Assembly (NCBI GenBank): GCA_024275895.1 | Contig: JAJRYE010000104.1 | Coordinates: 1-37,008 of the forward strand | From: Alphaproteobacteria bacterium | Lineage (GTDB): Bacteria > Pseudomonadota > Alphaproteobacteria > Rhizobiales > BM303 | Reading direction: 5' to 3' | DNA: 37,008 nucleotides | In this document: piece by piece, positions 17,923 to 28,579 of the stretch | How positions within the stretch are numbered: position 1 is the first letter of the stretch | How the letters are laid out: every line of letters begins with the position of its first letter | Position numbers and translations under genes: made by a program | The notes under the pieces: model-generated | What the model was told of the DNA's origin: nothing | The model's input: the letters and a program-made list of their open reading frames with translations, nothing else | Databases searched by the model: none

Positions 17923-18696
17923 ATGATTGTTATGCGCAAAATGTTGTTTTCAATTGTCGTTGTGGTTTTAACTCTTGGCCTTTCGGGTTGCTATAGCGGC
18001 AAGGATCCCGCCATGGCGCCGTTATCAAAGGCGGTGCTGGCCGAACTGGCGATCAAGGGGCTGAAGCCGGGAAATCCTCTTTTTGTGCGTATTTTCAAGG
18101 AAGAAAGCATCCTTGAGGTGTGGATGCGGGGCAAGGGGCCCGAATACAAGAAATTCAAGACCTATAAGATCTGCAACTGGTCCGGCAAGCTGGGGCCGAA
18201 GCTGAAAACCGGCGACAAGCAGGCGCCGGAGGGGTTCTACGTCGTGAAGCCGGCACAGATGAATCCCAACTCCTCCTATCATCTCTCGTTTAATCTGGGC
18301 TTTCCCAATCTTTACGATAAAGCCTATGCGCGCACCGGCTCTTATCTGATGGTGCACGGCGATTGCAAATCGGCGGGGTGCTACGCTGTAACCGATGCGC
18401 AGATTGAGGAAATCTACGCCCTGATCCGCGAGGCGTACCGGGGCGGGCAGCGCTATTTTCAGGTGCACGCCTTTCCGTTCCGTTTAACGGAGGCCAATAT
18501 GCAGCGCTATGAAGGGCATCGCTGGTATGGATTCTGGCGCAATCTCAAGGAAGGTTACGATCTGTTCGAACGCGACCGCATCCCGCCCGGCATCGGGGTT
18601 CTGGACAAGCGCTATGTGTTCGATATCCCCGGCGATGTGGATCCTTCCGGCGCCATCGGCAAACTGGATATCATCGCCAGGGATTCGGGCGCCTGA
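17923..18696 (+). CDS. YafK-like L,D-transpeptidase lipoprotein
   Basis: This 257-residue protein has a lipoprotein signal peptide with lipobox LSGC (lipidated C23). The YkuD-type catalytic domain has its signature HGxxxSxGC intact (H145, G146, S150, G152, C153). The layout follows the E. coli YafK/DpaA group, which cuts Braun lipoprotein from peptidoglycan or acts as an L,D-transpeptidase. Which of these it does is not visible. In-frame ATGs at 17932 and 17941 are alternatives, and all keep the lipobox. It stands alone and converges with the SLC13 gene. Confidence 0.88.
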   Translation: MIVMRKMLFSIVVVVLTLGLSGCYSGKDPAMAPLSKAVLAELAIKGLKPGNPLFVRIFKEESILEVWMRGKGPEYKKFKTYKICNWSGKLGPKLKTGDKQAPEGFYVVKPAQMNPNSSYHLSFNLGFPNLYDKAYARTGSYLMVHGDCKSAGCYAVTDAQIEEIYALIREAYRGGQRYFQVHAFPFRLTEANMQRYEGHRWYGFWRNLKEGYDLFERDRIPPGIGVLDKRYVFDIPGDVDPSGAIGKLDIIARDSGA

Positions 18697-18732
18697 CGAG
18701 CTGAACTTTGCCGTGTCTGATCCGGCAGCGGC

Positions 18733-20514
18733 TCAAAGCGGCCAGAAAAACAAGATGGCCGGGATCGATACGGCGATTATGAGAATTTCAAGCGGCAGGC
18801 CCATACGCCAGTAATCGCCAAAACGATAGCCGCCCGGGCCCATGATCAAGGTGTTGTTCTTGTGGCCGATGGGGGTGAGAAAGGCGCAGGATGCGGCCAC
18901 CGCCACGGTCATCAAAAACGGGTCCGGATTAACATTCAGACGGGCGGCGATATCGACCGCGATGGGGGCGGTGATCACCGCCGTTGCGGTGTTGTTCATG
19001 ACATCGGACAAGGTCATGGTCACCACCATCAGCAAGGTGAGAACGACAACTGCCGAATAGCCTTCCGACAGCGAGACAATGCTGCTGGCAATCAGCGCCG
19101 TGCCGCCGCTGGTCTCCAACGCGCCGCCAATGGGGATCATGGAGCCGAGCAATACGATCACCGGCCATTCCACCGAGCGGTACACCTGCTGCACGGGTAC
19201 GATTTTCAACAAGGCGTAAAGGGCGACCACGCCGGCAAGGGCAACGGGCAGATAAACCAGCCCGAAAGAGGCGAGCGCAATGGCAATGGCGAAGAGTCCC
19301 GAGGCCATGAGCGCCTTGTCGCGCTGGATGAGCTGCAGGCCCCGCTCGGCAAGCGGCAGGCCGCCAAACCAGGTGGCGATTTCATGCACGCGCTCGGCCG
19401 GGCCCAGCAGCAGCAGGATATCACCGGCCCTGATTTGCAGTTTGCGCACCTGCTCACGAAAGGCGCGGCCCTGGCGCGAGATGCCCAGCAAGGTGACGCC
19501 GTGGCGGTATTGCAGACGCATTTGCAGCGCCGTGCGCCCTTCTATGCGCGCCCCGGAGGGAACCGCGACTTCAAGCAGGGAAATATCCTTTGCCGTGATT
19601 TTGCCGGGTTTTTCATTGCGGCGGTAATCCAGTTTCAGGGCGCCGGCAAAGCTGTCCATGGCCTCGGGCATGGCCTCGACCACCAGGGTGTCGCCCTTGC
19701 GGATTTCCTCGCGCCGCGCCTGTCCGGGCAGGCGCTTGCCGCGGCGGATAAGGCCGATGACGGTGACGCCTTTATCTTCGGCGATATCGTCAAGTTCGCG
19801 GACCTTCTTTCCTACCGCGTCGGAATTTTCCGGCACATGCAATTCGGCGATATAAGCCTCGATATCCATCAGCTCTTTACGCGAATCACGCGTCTTGCGC
19901 TCGGCCGGAATGAGCCGCCAGCCGATGGTGGCGATAAATAGAACCCCGATAGAGGCGCAAACCAGCCCGACAGGGGTAAAATCAAACATGGAGAACGAGG
20001 CCTGCCCCGGCAGTTTGCCGCGAAACTCGGCAATGATGATATTGGGCGGGGTGCCGATCATGGTGACCATGCCACCTAAAATGGAGGCAAAGGAGAGCGG
20101 CATCAGGGTCAGTGCCGGTGAGCGTTTGGCCCTGGCGGCAGCCTGCATATCCACCGGCATTAGCAGGGCGAGGGCAGCAACATCGTTCATGATGGCGGAT
20201 AATATGGCGGAAATCCCCGCCATGGCGGCAATATGGCCGGGCAGGCTTTTGGCCAGATTGGCAACATAATGGCCAATCAGCTCCACCGCGCCGGAATTGG
20301 ACAGCCCGCGCGAGATGATCAGCACCAGGGCTATAATGATGGTGGCGGGGTGGCCAAAGCCGGAAAACGCCTGTTCCTTGGGAACCACGCCCAAAGCAAT
20401 GGCGAGGATAAGGGCGATAAAGGCGACAAGATCATAACGGATGCGGCCCCAGATCAGGAACACAAAGACAAAAAAGAGAAGCGAGAACAGGAGAATCTGG
20501 TCGGTGGTCATCAA
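18733..20514 (-). CDS. SLC13-family (divalent anion:Na+ symporter) transporter with two TrkA_C domains
   Basis: This 593-residue membrane protein has two blocks of transmembrane segments (about 1–195 and 400–593). Between them is a cytoplasmic insert (about 205–390) holding two RCK_C/TrkA_C-like domains (EIRKGDTLVVEA and KLQIRAGDILLLLG). The family motifs MVTMIGTPPNIIIAE and SCAFLTPIGHKNNTLIMGPG are present. Such proteins move sulfate or dicarboxylates. Substrate cannot be told from sequence alone, though the RCK_C-bearing kind is often linked to sulfate. It diverges from the alpha/beta hydrolase gene. Confidence 0.92.
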   Translation of the reverse strand: MMTTDQILLFSLLFFVFVFLIWGRIRYDLVAFIALILAIALGVVPKEQAFSGFGHPATIIIALVLIISRGLSNSGAVELIGHYVANLAKSLPGHIAAMAGISAILSAIMNDVAALALLMPVDMQAAARAKRSPALTLMPLSFASILGGMVTMIGTPPNIIIAEFRGKLPGQASFSMFDFTPVGLVCASIGVLFIATIGWRLIPAERKTRDSRKELMDIEAYIAELHVPENSDAVGKKVRELDDIAEDKGVTVIGLIRRGKRLPGQARREEIRKGDTLVVEAMPEAMDSFAGALKLDYRRNEKPGKITAKDISLLEVAVPSGARIEGRTALQMRLQYRHGVTLLGISRQGRAFREQVRKLQIRAGDILLLLGPAERVHEIATWFGGLPLAERGLQLIQRDKALMASGLFAIAIALASFGLVYLPVALAGVVALYALLKIVPVQQVYRSVEWPVIVLLGSMIPIGGALETSGGTALIASSIVSLSEGYSAVVVLTLLMVVTMTLSDVMNNTATAVITAPIAVDIAARLNVNPDPFLMTVAVAASCAFLTPIGHKNNTLIMGPGGYRFGDYWRMGLPLEILIIAVSIPAILFFWPL

Positions 20515-20649
20515 AATCTTTCACTATCAAATTCATGCGCCGCGCACGGGCGGATGCGGGGCCTTGAGGATGCAAATAGGGATAGCGGGAATTTTCTGTT
20601 GCGTCTATTCTCAAATATGAAGTGCTTGACCGTCACAAGGGAGGAAAAA

Positions 20650-21456
20650 ATGTTTGAAGATCATTTTGTCGAATCTGATGCGGGACGGCTTTTTGTGCGG
20701 GTGGAGGGGATGCATGATGCACCGGTGCTGCTCCTGCATCATTCTCTGGCGACCAGTCTGTATTCATGGGATTCCATTGTTCCGGCGCTGTCGCAAAACT
20801 ACCGGGTGATCCGCTTTGACGCGCGCGGGCACGGGAAATCGGATGTCCCGGAAGGCCCGTATGACTTTACCCATCTGGCCGAGGATGTCTTGCGTATCCT
20901 TGATCAGCTGGAGGTTAACCGGGCGCATTTTCTCGGCCTTTCCATGGGCGGCATGGTGGGGCAGGTGCTGGGAATTGAGCACCCCGACCGGGTATCCGCC
21001 CTCATTCTGGCCTCGACCACCTCATTCGTGCCGCCGGAGACCGGGCCGATTTGGGATGAACGCATCGCCATGATGCGTTCCGGGGGCATGCAAAGCCAGA
21101 TTGAAAGCACAATCGGGCGCTGGTTCACGCAAGGTTTCCTCGATAGCGGCGAGGGGCATGTGGACCGCATTGCCCGAATGATCGCCAGGACCCCGGTGGA
21201 GGGCTGCATCAGCTGGTGCGAGGCGATCAAAACCCTCAATCTGACGGACAAGCTGGGCGCGATCACGGCGCCAACCCTGGTGATCGTGGGTGAGGACGAC
21301 CCCGGCACACCGGTTGCGGCGGCGAGGGTCATCCATGAGGCGATCGCGGGCAGTAAACTCGTCATTCTTTCCGGTGCCTCGCATCAGGCCCCGGTGGAGC
21401 AACCGGAGGCTTTTGCCGTCGCGGTGCTGGAATTCCTGAACCCGATGCGCGCCTGA
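20650..21456 (+). CDS. Alpha/beta hydrolase, 3-oxoadipate enol-lactonase-like
   Basis: This 268-residue cytoplasmic hydrolase has HHSLATSLYSW as the oxyanion region and FDARGHGKSD. The nucleophile elbow is GLSMGG (S98). The acid lies near VGEDDPGTP and the histidine in GASHQAP. It is closest in layout to PcaD (3-oxoadipate enol-lactonase), but no other beta-ketoadipate gene is present, so the substrate is open. The start is fixed by GGGAGG six bases ahead of ATG 20650. The frame is open back to 20233, but that part only mirrors the opposite-strand transporter gene. Confidence 0.9.
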   Translation: MFEDHFVESDAGRLFVRVEGMHDAPVLLLHHSLATSLYSWDSIVPALSQNYRVIRFDARGHGKSDVPEGPYDFTHLAEDVLRILDQLEVNRAHFLGLSMGGMVGQVLGIEHPDRVSALILASTTSFVPPETGPIWDERIAMMRSGGMQSQIESTIGRWFTQGFLDSGEGHVDRIARMIARTPVEGCISWCEAIKTLNLTDKLGAITAPTLVIVGEDDPGTPVAAARVIHEAIAGSKLVILSGASHQAPVEQPEAFAVAVLEFLNPMRA

Positions 21457-21479
21457 GCATCCAGGCCGGACTTCAGGCA

Positions 21480-21501
21480 GGCCGGGGTTTAAACTCCGGC
21501 C
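21480..21501. terminator. Near-perfect palindrome between convergent hydrolase and secA
   Basis: GGCCGGGG/TTTAAA/CTCCGGCC is a 22-bp palindrome with one G·T pair, 23 bases past the hydrolase stop. There is no T-run on either strand. A terminator role, possibly bidirectional, is inferred from position. Confidence 0.4.
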
Positions 21502-21511
21502 GAAAATGTTT

Positions 21512-21536
21512 CAGACAGGATTTCAAATCCCGTCTG
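21512..21536. terminator. Second hairpin between hydrolase and secA
   Basis: CAGAC-A-GGATT, loop TCA, AATCC-C-GTCTG form a 5+5-bp stem with an internal A/C mismatch, 60 bases past the secA stop. With the palindrome just beside it, this likely ends secA transcripts. It lacks a T-run. Confidence 0.4.
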
Positions 21537-21595
21537 GCTGGGGAGAGCTTTCGCCGGGATGACGGGAGGGGGCGGGGTGAATGACCGGCGGCCGG

Positions 21596-24340
<2,745 letters not shown>

Positions 24341-24408
24341 GGCAATAACCTTTACGGGTTTGGCGAATCGTTGTGTGATTTTTTAAATAAACACCAAGAT
24401 AACGCGAT

Positions 24409-24423
24409 TTTGATGGCATCAAA
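24409..24423. promoter_or_regulatory. Operator-like palindrome in the secA–ppiC intergenic region
   Basis: TTTGATG-G-CATCAAA is a perfect 7+7 inverted repeat around a single base, 69 bases upstream of secA. It is a possible regulator-binding site. No regulator is identified. Confidence 0.35.
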
Positions 24424-24460
24424 GCGGTTTAAACTGGAGAGATAAGCGGGGGTGGGAATA

Positions 24461-24490
24461 TTGTCAATGACGCGGTGGTCCGGATATGGC
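24461..24490 (+). promoter_or_regulatory. Candidate promoter of ppiC
   Basis: TTGTCA (24461–24466), an 18-bp spacer and TATGGC (24485–24490) end 61 bases before the ppiC start. The -10 match is weak. Confidence 0.25.
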
Positions 24491-24551
24491 ATAGAAGGCG
24501 CTTGATTAGCAGGCCCGCAGGGCGAAAAAAACAGTTTTAAGGAGTTTGTTG

Positions 24552-25385
24552 ATGAAATCGGGTGCGTATTTGAAATATCCGGGCTTTGTGCTCGTTGCCG
24601 CAGGGCTTGTTTTGACCGGTCCTGCCGCCATTGCCGCCGGGGACAAGGTTCTGGCGCGGGTGGACGGGGTGGAGATCACACAAAGCGCACTGGAGTTTGC
24701 CAATGACGAGTTAAAAGGCCAGCTGGACAAGATCCCGCAGGATCAGCGCCGTTCGCTGGTGATCAAATATCTGGTGGACCGGGCATTGCTGGTAGAGGCG
24801 GCGAAAAAGGCGGGAACGGACAAAACAGCCGGTTTTGCCAAACGTCTGGCCTATTACAGGGACCGGGCCTACCGGGATGTCTATTTTGAGAATGCGACCA
24901 GGGTCAGCGATGCGCAGGCCCGGGCGTTTTATGATGAGCAGATCAAGCAGAGAAAACCGCAAACCGAAATGCGGGCGCGGCATATTCTGGTGAAAACGGA
25001 AGATGAGGCCAAGGCCATCATCAAGCAGATTGAGGGCGGGGCTGATTTTGCCGAACTGGCAAAGAAAAAATCCACCGGCCCCAGCAGCGTGCGCGGCGGG
25101 GATCTGGGCTATTTCGGCGAGGGCCAGATGGTGCCGGCATTTTCAGCCGCTGTCACGGCGATGAAAAAGGGCGAAGTTTCCAAACCGGTCAAGACCCGCT
25201 TTGGCTGGCATGTCATCAAGCTTGAGGACAAGCGCGAGAAAAGCCCTCCGGCCTATGAAGAGGTCGCGGCCGAGATCAAGAAACTGCTGCGGCGCAAAAA
25301 AGCCGGTGAGTTGATTGTCTCTTTGCGTGAAAAAGCCAAGATCGAGATCATGGACAAGAAAAAAGACGAGAAAAAAGCCAACTAG
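24552..25385 (+). CDS. Periplasmic parvulin-type peptidyl-prolyl isomerase
   Basis: This 277-residue protein has a Sec signal peptide (residues 1–28, ending PAAIAA). A SurA_N-like helical region follows (about 30–135), then one parvulin domain (about 140–235). The parvulin motifs RARHILVKTE, GGDLGYFGEGQMVPAF and KTRFGWHVIKLE are present. A lysine-rich tail closes it. It is a likely outer-membrane protein foldase or chaperone. GGAG at 24541–24544 supports ATG 24552. argJ starts 9 bases past its stop, so they form an operon although the functions are unrelated. Confidence 0.94.
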   Translation: MKSGAYLKYPGFVLVAAGLVLTGPAAIAAGDKVLARVDGVEITQSALEFANDELKGQLDKIPQDQRRSLVIKYLVDRALLVEAAKKAGTDKTAGFAKRLAYYRDRAYRDVYFENATRVSDAQARAFYDEQIKQRKPQTEMRARHILVKTEDEAKAIIKQIEGGADFAELAKKKSTGPSSVRGGDLGYFGEGQMVPAFSAAVTAMKKGEVSKPVKTRFGWHVIKLEDKREKSPPAYEEVAAEIKKLLRRKKAGELIVSLREKAKIEIMDKKKDEKKAN

Positions 25386-25394
25386 ATTTCCGTT

Positions 25395-26612
25395 ATGACG
25401 AAGATATCACCGCTTGCCCCGCCGGAGTATCCCTGCCTGCCGTCGATTGCCGGTATCCGTCTGGCGGCTTGTGAGGCGGGGATCCGCTATCAGGGCCGCA
25501 AGGATCTGATGCTGGCGCTGCTGCCCGAGGGCACAGCGGTGGCCGGGGTTTTCACCCGCTCCAAAACCGCCTCGGCGCCGGTTGAGTGGTGCCGCGAGGC
25601 TTTAAGGGGCGGCGCGGCGCGGGCGTTGGTGGTGAATTCGGGCAATGCCAACGCCTTTACCGGCCGCTCCGGCCGCGAGGCGGTGCTGGAGACGGCAAAA
25701 CAGGCGGCAAAGGCGGCGGTTTGCGCTCAAAACGAGGTGTTTCTGGCCTCAACCGGAGTGATCGGCGAGGCGCTGGATGCGGGTGTCTTCACCCATCTTC
25801 TCGGCGGTCTGGCGGAGGCGGCAAGCGAGATGGGCTGGGATGAGGCCGCCGCGGCGATCATGACCACGGATACCTATCCCAAACTGGCAACGCGGCAAAT
25901 TGAGATTGCAGGCAAAACCGTGACGATTAACGGTTTTGCCAAGGGCTCGGGCATGATCGCGCCAGATATGGCGACCATGCTGGCTTTTGTCTTCACGGAT
26001 ATCAAACTGCCGCAGGATGTGCTACAGGAGAGCCTCGCATGCGGGGTTCACGGCTCGTTCAACGCCATTACCGTGGACAGTGATACCTCGACCAGCGATA
26101 CGGTTTTGCTTTTCGCCACCGGAGCGCAGGATGCAGGCGCCGGTGAGGGCGCTGTGGCGGGGTTTCGCGCCGCTCTTGACGATCTGCTGCTGGATCTGGC
26201 ACATCAGGTGGTCAGGGACGGGGAAGGGGCGAGCAAATTTGTCGAGATCCGTGTTGTGGGGGCGGTATCGGATGCCTCGGCGCGCAAGCTGGCGATGTCG
26301 ATTGCCAACTCGCCGCTGGTGAAAACCGCTATTGCCGGCGAGGATCCCAATTGGGGCCGCATTGTCATGGCGGTGGGCAAGGCGGGCGAGCCGGCGGAGC
26401 GGGATTTGCTCGATATCTGGATCGGCGGCCAAAGGGTAACCCGTAACGGCGCAGCGGATGCGGGGTATTGTGAGGCGGAGGCGGCGGAACATATGAAGGG
26501 GAAGAATGTTCTTATCCGGGTCAATCTTGGAGTTGGCGAAGGGGCGGATACGGTCTGGACCTGTGATTTAACCCATGATTACATAGATATTAATGCCGAT
26601 TATCGAAGTTGA
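25395..26612 (+). CDS. argJ: Bifunctional glutamate N-acetyltransferase / amino-acid acetyltransferase
   Basis: This 405-residue enzyme of the arginine pathway recycles the acetyl group from N-acetylornithine to glutamate. In bifunctional forms it also uses acetyl-CoA. The self-cleavage site is visible in [16 protein letters not shown]; the Thr of ATML becomes the N-terminal nucleophile of the beta chain. [12 protein letters not shown] and [15 protein letters not shown] are further family signatures. The C-terminus ends in DYRS as expected. It is cotranscribed with ppiC. In related genomes mutT usually follows closely, but here a pilin gene lies between. Confidence 0.96.
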   Translation: MTKISPLAPPEYPCLPSIAGIRLAACEAGIRYQGRKDLMLALLPEGTAVAGVFTRSKTASAPVEWCREALRGGAARALVVNSGNANAFTGRSGREAVLETAKQAAKAAVCAQNEVFLASTGVIGEALDAGVFTHLLGGLAEAASEMGWDEAAAAIMTTDTYPKLATRQIEIAGKTVTINGFAKGSGMIAPDMATMLAFVFTDIKLPQDVLQESLACGVHGSFNAITVDSDTSTSDTVLLFATGAQDAGAGEGAVAGFRAALDDLLLDLAHQVVRDGEGASKFVEIRVVGAVSDASARKLAMSIANSPLVKTAIAGEDPNWGRIVMAVGKAGEPAERDLLDIWIGGQRVTRNGAADAGYCEAEAAEHMKGKNVLIRVNLGVGEGADTVWTCDLTHDYIDINADYRS

Positions 26613-26693
26613 ACGGTCTTTCTTGCGTTTTTTTAACAATTCGGGACTAGGCTGGCCCATCAGTTGGGTTCAACCCGGACAGGGGGGAAGACA

Positions 26694-26921
26694 TTGGGGC
26701 GTTTCATAAATGCAGAACAGACAACAAGTGGTGCCGATGCCCGCATGCTGCGTCTTCTTGTGTGCTGGTCAAAAGACGAGCGCGGCGCAACGGCGGTGGA
26801 ATACGGTCTGATCGCGGCCTGTATTTTCCTTGGCGTCGTCAGCAGCGCCTATCTTTTTGGCGACAATATGAGTTCCATGTTCAACTCCCTATCCTCGACG
26901 ATAAACTCGACGTTGCATTAA
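26694..26921 (+). CDS. Flp/Fap-type pilin (type IVb prepilin)
   Basis: From TTG 26694 the product is 75 residues; an ATG at 26745 would give 58. The Flp signature is clear: KDERG↓ATAVEYGLIAA, with cleavage after G31, Glu at +5 and Tyr at +6, then a hydrophobic helix. The tail is short and Ser/Thr/Asn-rich. GGGGGGAAG just ahead supports the TTG start. Flp pilins are cut by the CpaA/TadV peptidase and assembled by the Tad machine for adhesion. No tad/cpa gene is in the window, so this is an orphan pilin. Confidence 0.85.
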   Translation: MGRFINAEQTTSGADARMLRLLVCWSKDERGATAVEYGLIAACIFLGVVSSAYLFGDNMSSMFNSLSSTINSTLH

Positions 26922-27001
26922 CCTGCCTGAAAATTTATCTAAAATCCGAAGGAATTATCTTGCATGATTTTAATTTTTTTATGCAAGACAAGGAGATAGT
27001 G

Positions 27002-27421
27002 ATGGATCAACCGGCCGGGGGTAATCCCCTCGTTCTTGTTGTCGCCTGTGCGCTTATTGATCCTGACGGCAGGGTGCTGATCGCCCGGAGGCCGGAAGGA
27101 AAACATATGGCGGGGCTCTGGGAATTCCCGGGCGGAAAGGTGGAGAAACAGGAAATCCCGGAAGATGCCCTGGTACGCGAGTTGAAGGAGGAGTTGGGAA
27201 TCGAGGTTTGCAAACCCTGTCTGGCGCCGCTGAGTTTTGCCAGTCATGCTTATGAGGATTTCCACCTTCTGATGCCGCTGTTTGCCACCCGCCGCTGGGA
27301 AGGCGTTATCTCGCCGGCCGAGGGGCAGAGCATCAGATGGGTCAGGCCCAGCCGCTTGCGGGATTATCCGATGCCGCCTGCCGATGAACCGCTGATCGCG
27401 CATTTGCAGGATATGATCTGA
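27002..27421 (+). CDS. mutT: MutT-type NUDIX hydrolase (8-oxo-dGTP diphosphatase-like)
   Basis: This 139-residue protein has a perfect Nudix box, GX5EX7REUXEEXGU, beginning at G45 and ending in RELKEELG (59–66). The WEFPGGKVE lead-in and the N-terminal VVACALIDPDGRVLIARRP are typical of MutT. MutT hydrolyses 8-oxo-dGTP to prevent mutations. The start is set by AGGAG (26991–26995), six bases before ATG 27002. ATG 26981 and a longer upstream opening lack such a site. It lies between the two pilin-like genes. Confidence 0.93.
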   Translation: MDQPAGGNPLVLVVACALIDPDGRVLIARRPEGKHMAGLWEFPGGKVEKQEIPEDALVRELKEELGIEVCKPCLAPLSFASHAYEDFHLLMPLFATRRWEGVISPAEGQSIRWVRPSRLRDYPMPPADEPLIAHLQDMI

Positions 27422-27461
27422 TCCGGGCCGGAGAGAGTTTGAGCAGGGGCGAGAGCTGAAA

Positions 27462-27686
27462 ATGGGCAGGGATGTGATTTTTCGTCATCTATGTGGGCGG
27501 GCAGGCGATCTGATCCGGGTATGGCGGCGTGATGAGAAGGGCCAGATGGGGGTTGGATATGCCGTCACCTCCGTGGCCGGTATCTTTACCGCCTATCAGA
27601 CCACCGGCTATATCGGCAATCAGATTGCCGATATTCTGGGGCGGATCAGTTCTACTCTGGATATGGTCCTCAAGGGGCTGTATTAG
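27462..27686 (+). CDS. Divergent Flp-like pilin lacking Glu+5
   Basis: This 74-residue product aligns with the pilin upstream: a charged N-terminus, DEKG at the cleavage position (G27), then QMGVGYAVTSVAGIF and a hydrophobic helix. The residue at +5 is Gly (G32) where Flp pilins have Glu. Tyr at +6 (Y33) is kept. Glu+5 is usually needed for subunit alignment in the pilus, so this is either a minor pseudopilin or a decaying copy. ATG 27462 lies 41 bases after mutT, with a purine-rich GGGGCGAGAG ahead. Confidence 0.65.
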   Translation: MGRDVIFRHLCGRAGDLIRVWRRDEKGQMGVGYAVTSVAGIFTAYQTTGYIGNQIADILGRISSTLDMVLKGLY

Positions 27687-27701
27687 GCCCCCGGGTCAAT
27701 T

Positions 27702-28493
27702 TCAGGCGTCTTTCACCGGGCGCCAGCCGCTGAGATAGATGATCTCGAATGTCGCGGTTATGCGGCCATCCGCGGAAACAAAATTATCGGCATAATGGTC
27801 AAGGGCATAGTTCAGCGTTTTGCGCCGGAGCGGGGTTTTGCGCCGCGCCCGCATGGCGTTGGCGCCGCCCATGAGGCGCAGCTCATGCATCAGGGCGAGC
27901 GGGGAGGCGTAACGCACTTTTAAGATGTCCCGGTCGGCAACCGGGATCTCGAAGCGGGCCCGTTGCAGGAGCGCCCCCATCTGGCGGATATCGGGGAAGG
28001 GGATGACGCGCGGGCTTATGCCGCCCTCGCAAGCCTGTTCGGCGGCGGCAAAGGAGGCGCGAAGCTCGCTCAGGGTCTGTGCGCCCAGCAATGCGCCCAG
28101 AAACAGCCCGCCGGGCTTCAGGGCGCGGTTGATCTGGATGAGCAGTCCCGGCAAATCATTGGCCCATTGCAGGGCAAGAGAGCTGACGATCAAATCCTTG
28201 CTTTGCGGGGCAAGGGGCAAATTTTCCGGGTTTTTTGCCTGTAACTGATCCAGCGCAGATATGGTCTCCAGTCTGGACGTGTTGCGGAGCGCCCCGGCAA
28301 GCTGGCCGGTCTGGGTAAACAGATCAACGGCCTCATCAAAGCTGCGTTTGACCATGGTCAGCCGGTCGGTGATCTCGGTTGCGGTTTCGCATTGCAGGAA
28401 ATCAATGATTTTTCCTGTTTTCAGCAGGCGGCGGTAACGGCCTTGCAAAAGCGCATGATCGAAAAGCGGGTCTGGATTGGCCGGGTTGTTCAT
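27702..28493 (-). CDS. NDUFAF5/BioC-like class I methyltransferase-fold protein
   Basis: This 263-residue protein opens with DPLFDHALLQGRYRRLL, the typical lead-in of NDUFAF5-like proteins. Post-motif elements are present: SSLALQWANDLPG and IQINRALKPGGLFLGALLG. The SAM-binding motif I, normally DLGxGTG-like, reads DLFTQTGQL. It has lost two glycines, so methyl-transfer activity is doubtful. Human NDUFAF5 is a hydroxylase in complex I assembly. ATG 28493 matches the family start. An open extension to 28661 covers the comF promoter and is rejected. It diverges from comF. Confidence 0.85.
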   Translation of the reverse strand: MNNPANPDPLFDHALLQGRYRRLLKTGKIIDFLQCETATEITDRLTMVKRSFDEAVDLFTQTGQLAGALRNTSRLETISALDQLQAKNPENLPLAPQSKDLIVSSLALQWANDLPGLLIQINRALKPGGLFLGALLGAQTLSELRASFAAAEQACEGGISPRVIPFPDIRQMGALLQRARFEIPVADRDILKVRYASPLALMHELRLMGGANAMRARRKTPLRRKTLNYALDHYADNFVSADGRITATFEIIYLSGWRPVKDA

Positions 28494-28579
28494 GATCGCT
28501 TTATGCCCGTTTTGGGCCGGGGTGACAATCCGTGGCGCGGCGCTTGATTGAAAGGGGCCGGGGCGATAGATTCCAGGAT

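Noticed and set aside
20233-20649. Long N-terminal extension of the alpha/beta hydrolase frame
   Set aside because: It mirrors the opposite-strand SLC13 gene, is rich in His/Gly/Asp in the way antisense frames are, and the good ribosome-binding site is at 20637–20645.
26653-26667. Sigma54-like promoter before the first pilin (TGGCCC…TTGG)
   Set aside because: The -12 element lacks the required GC, and spacing to the start is short.
26762-27001. Upstream extension of the mutT frame
   Set aside because: It overlaps the Flp pilin gene in another frame and has no homologous content. AGGAG directly before ATG 27002 fixes the start.
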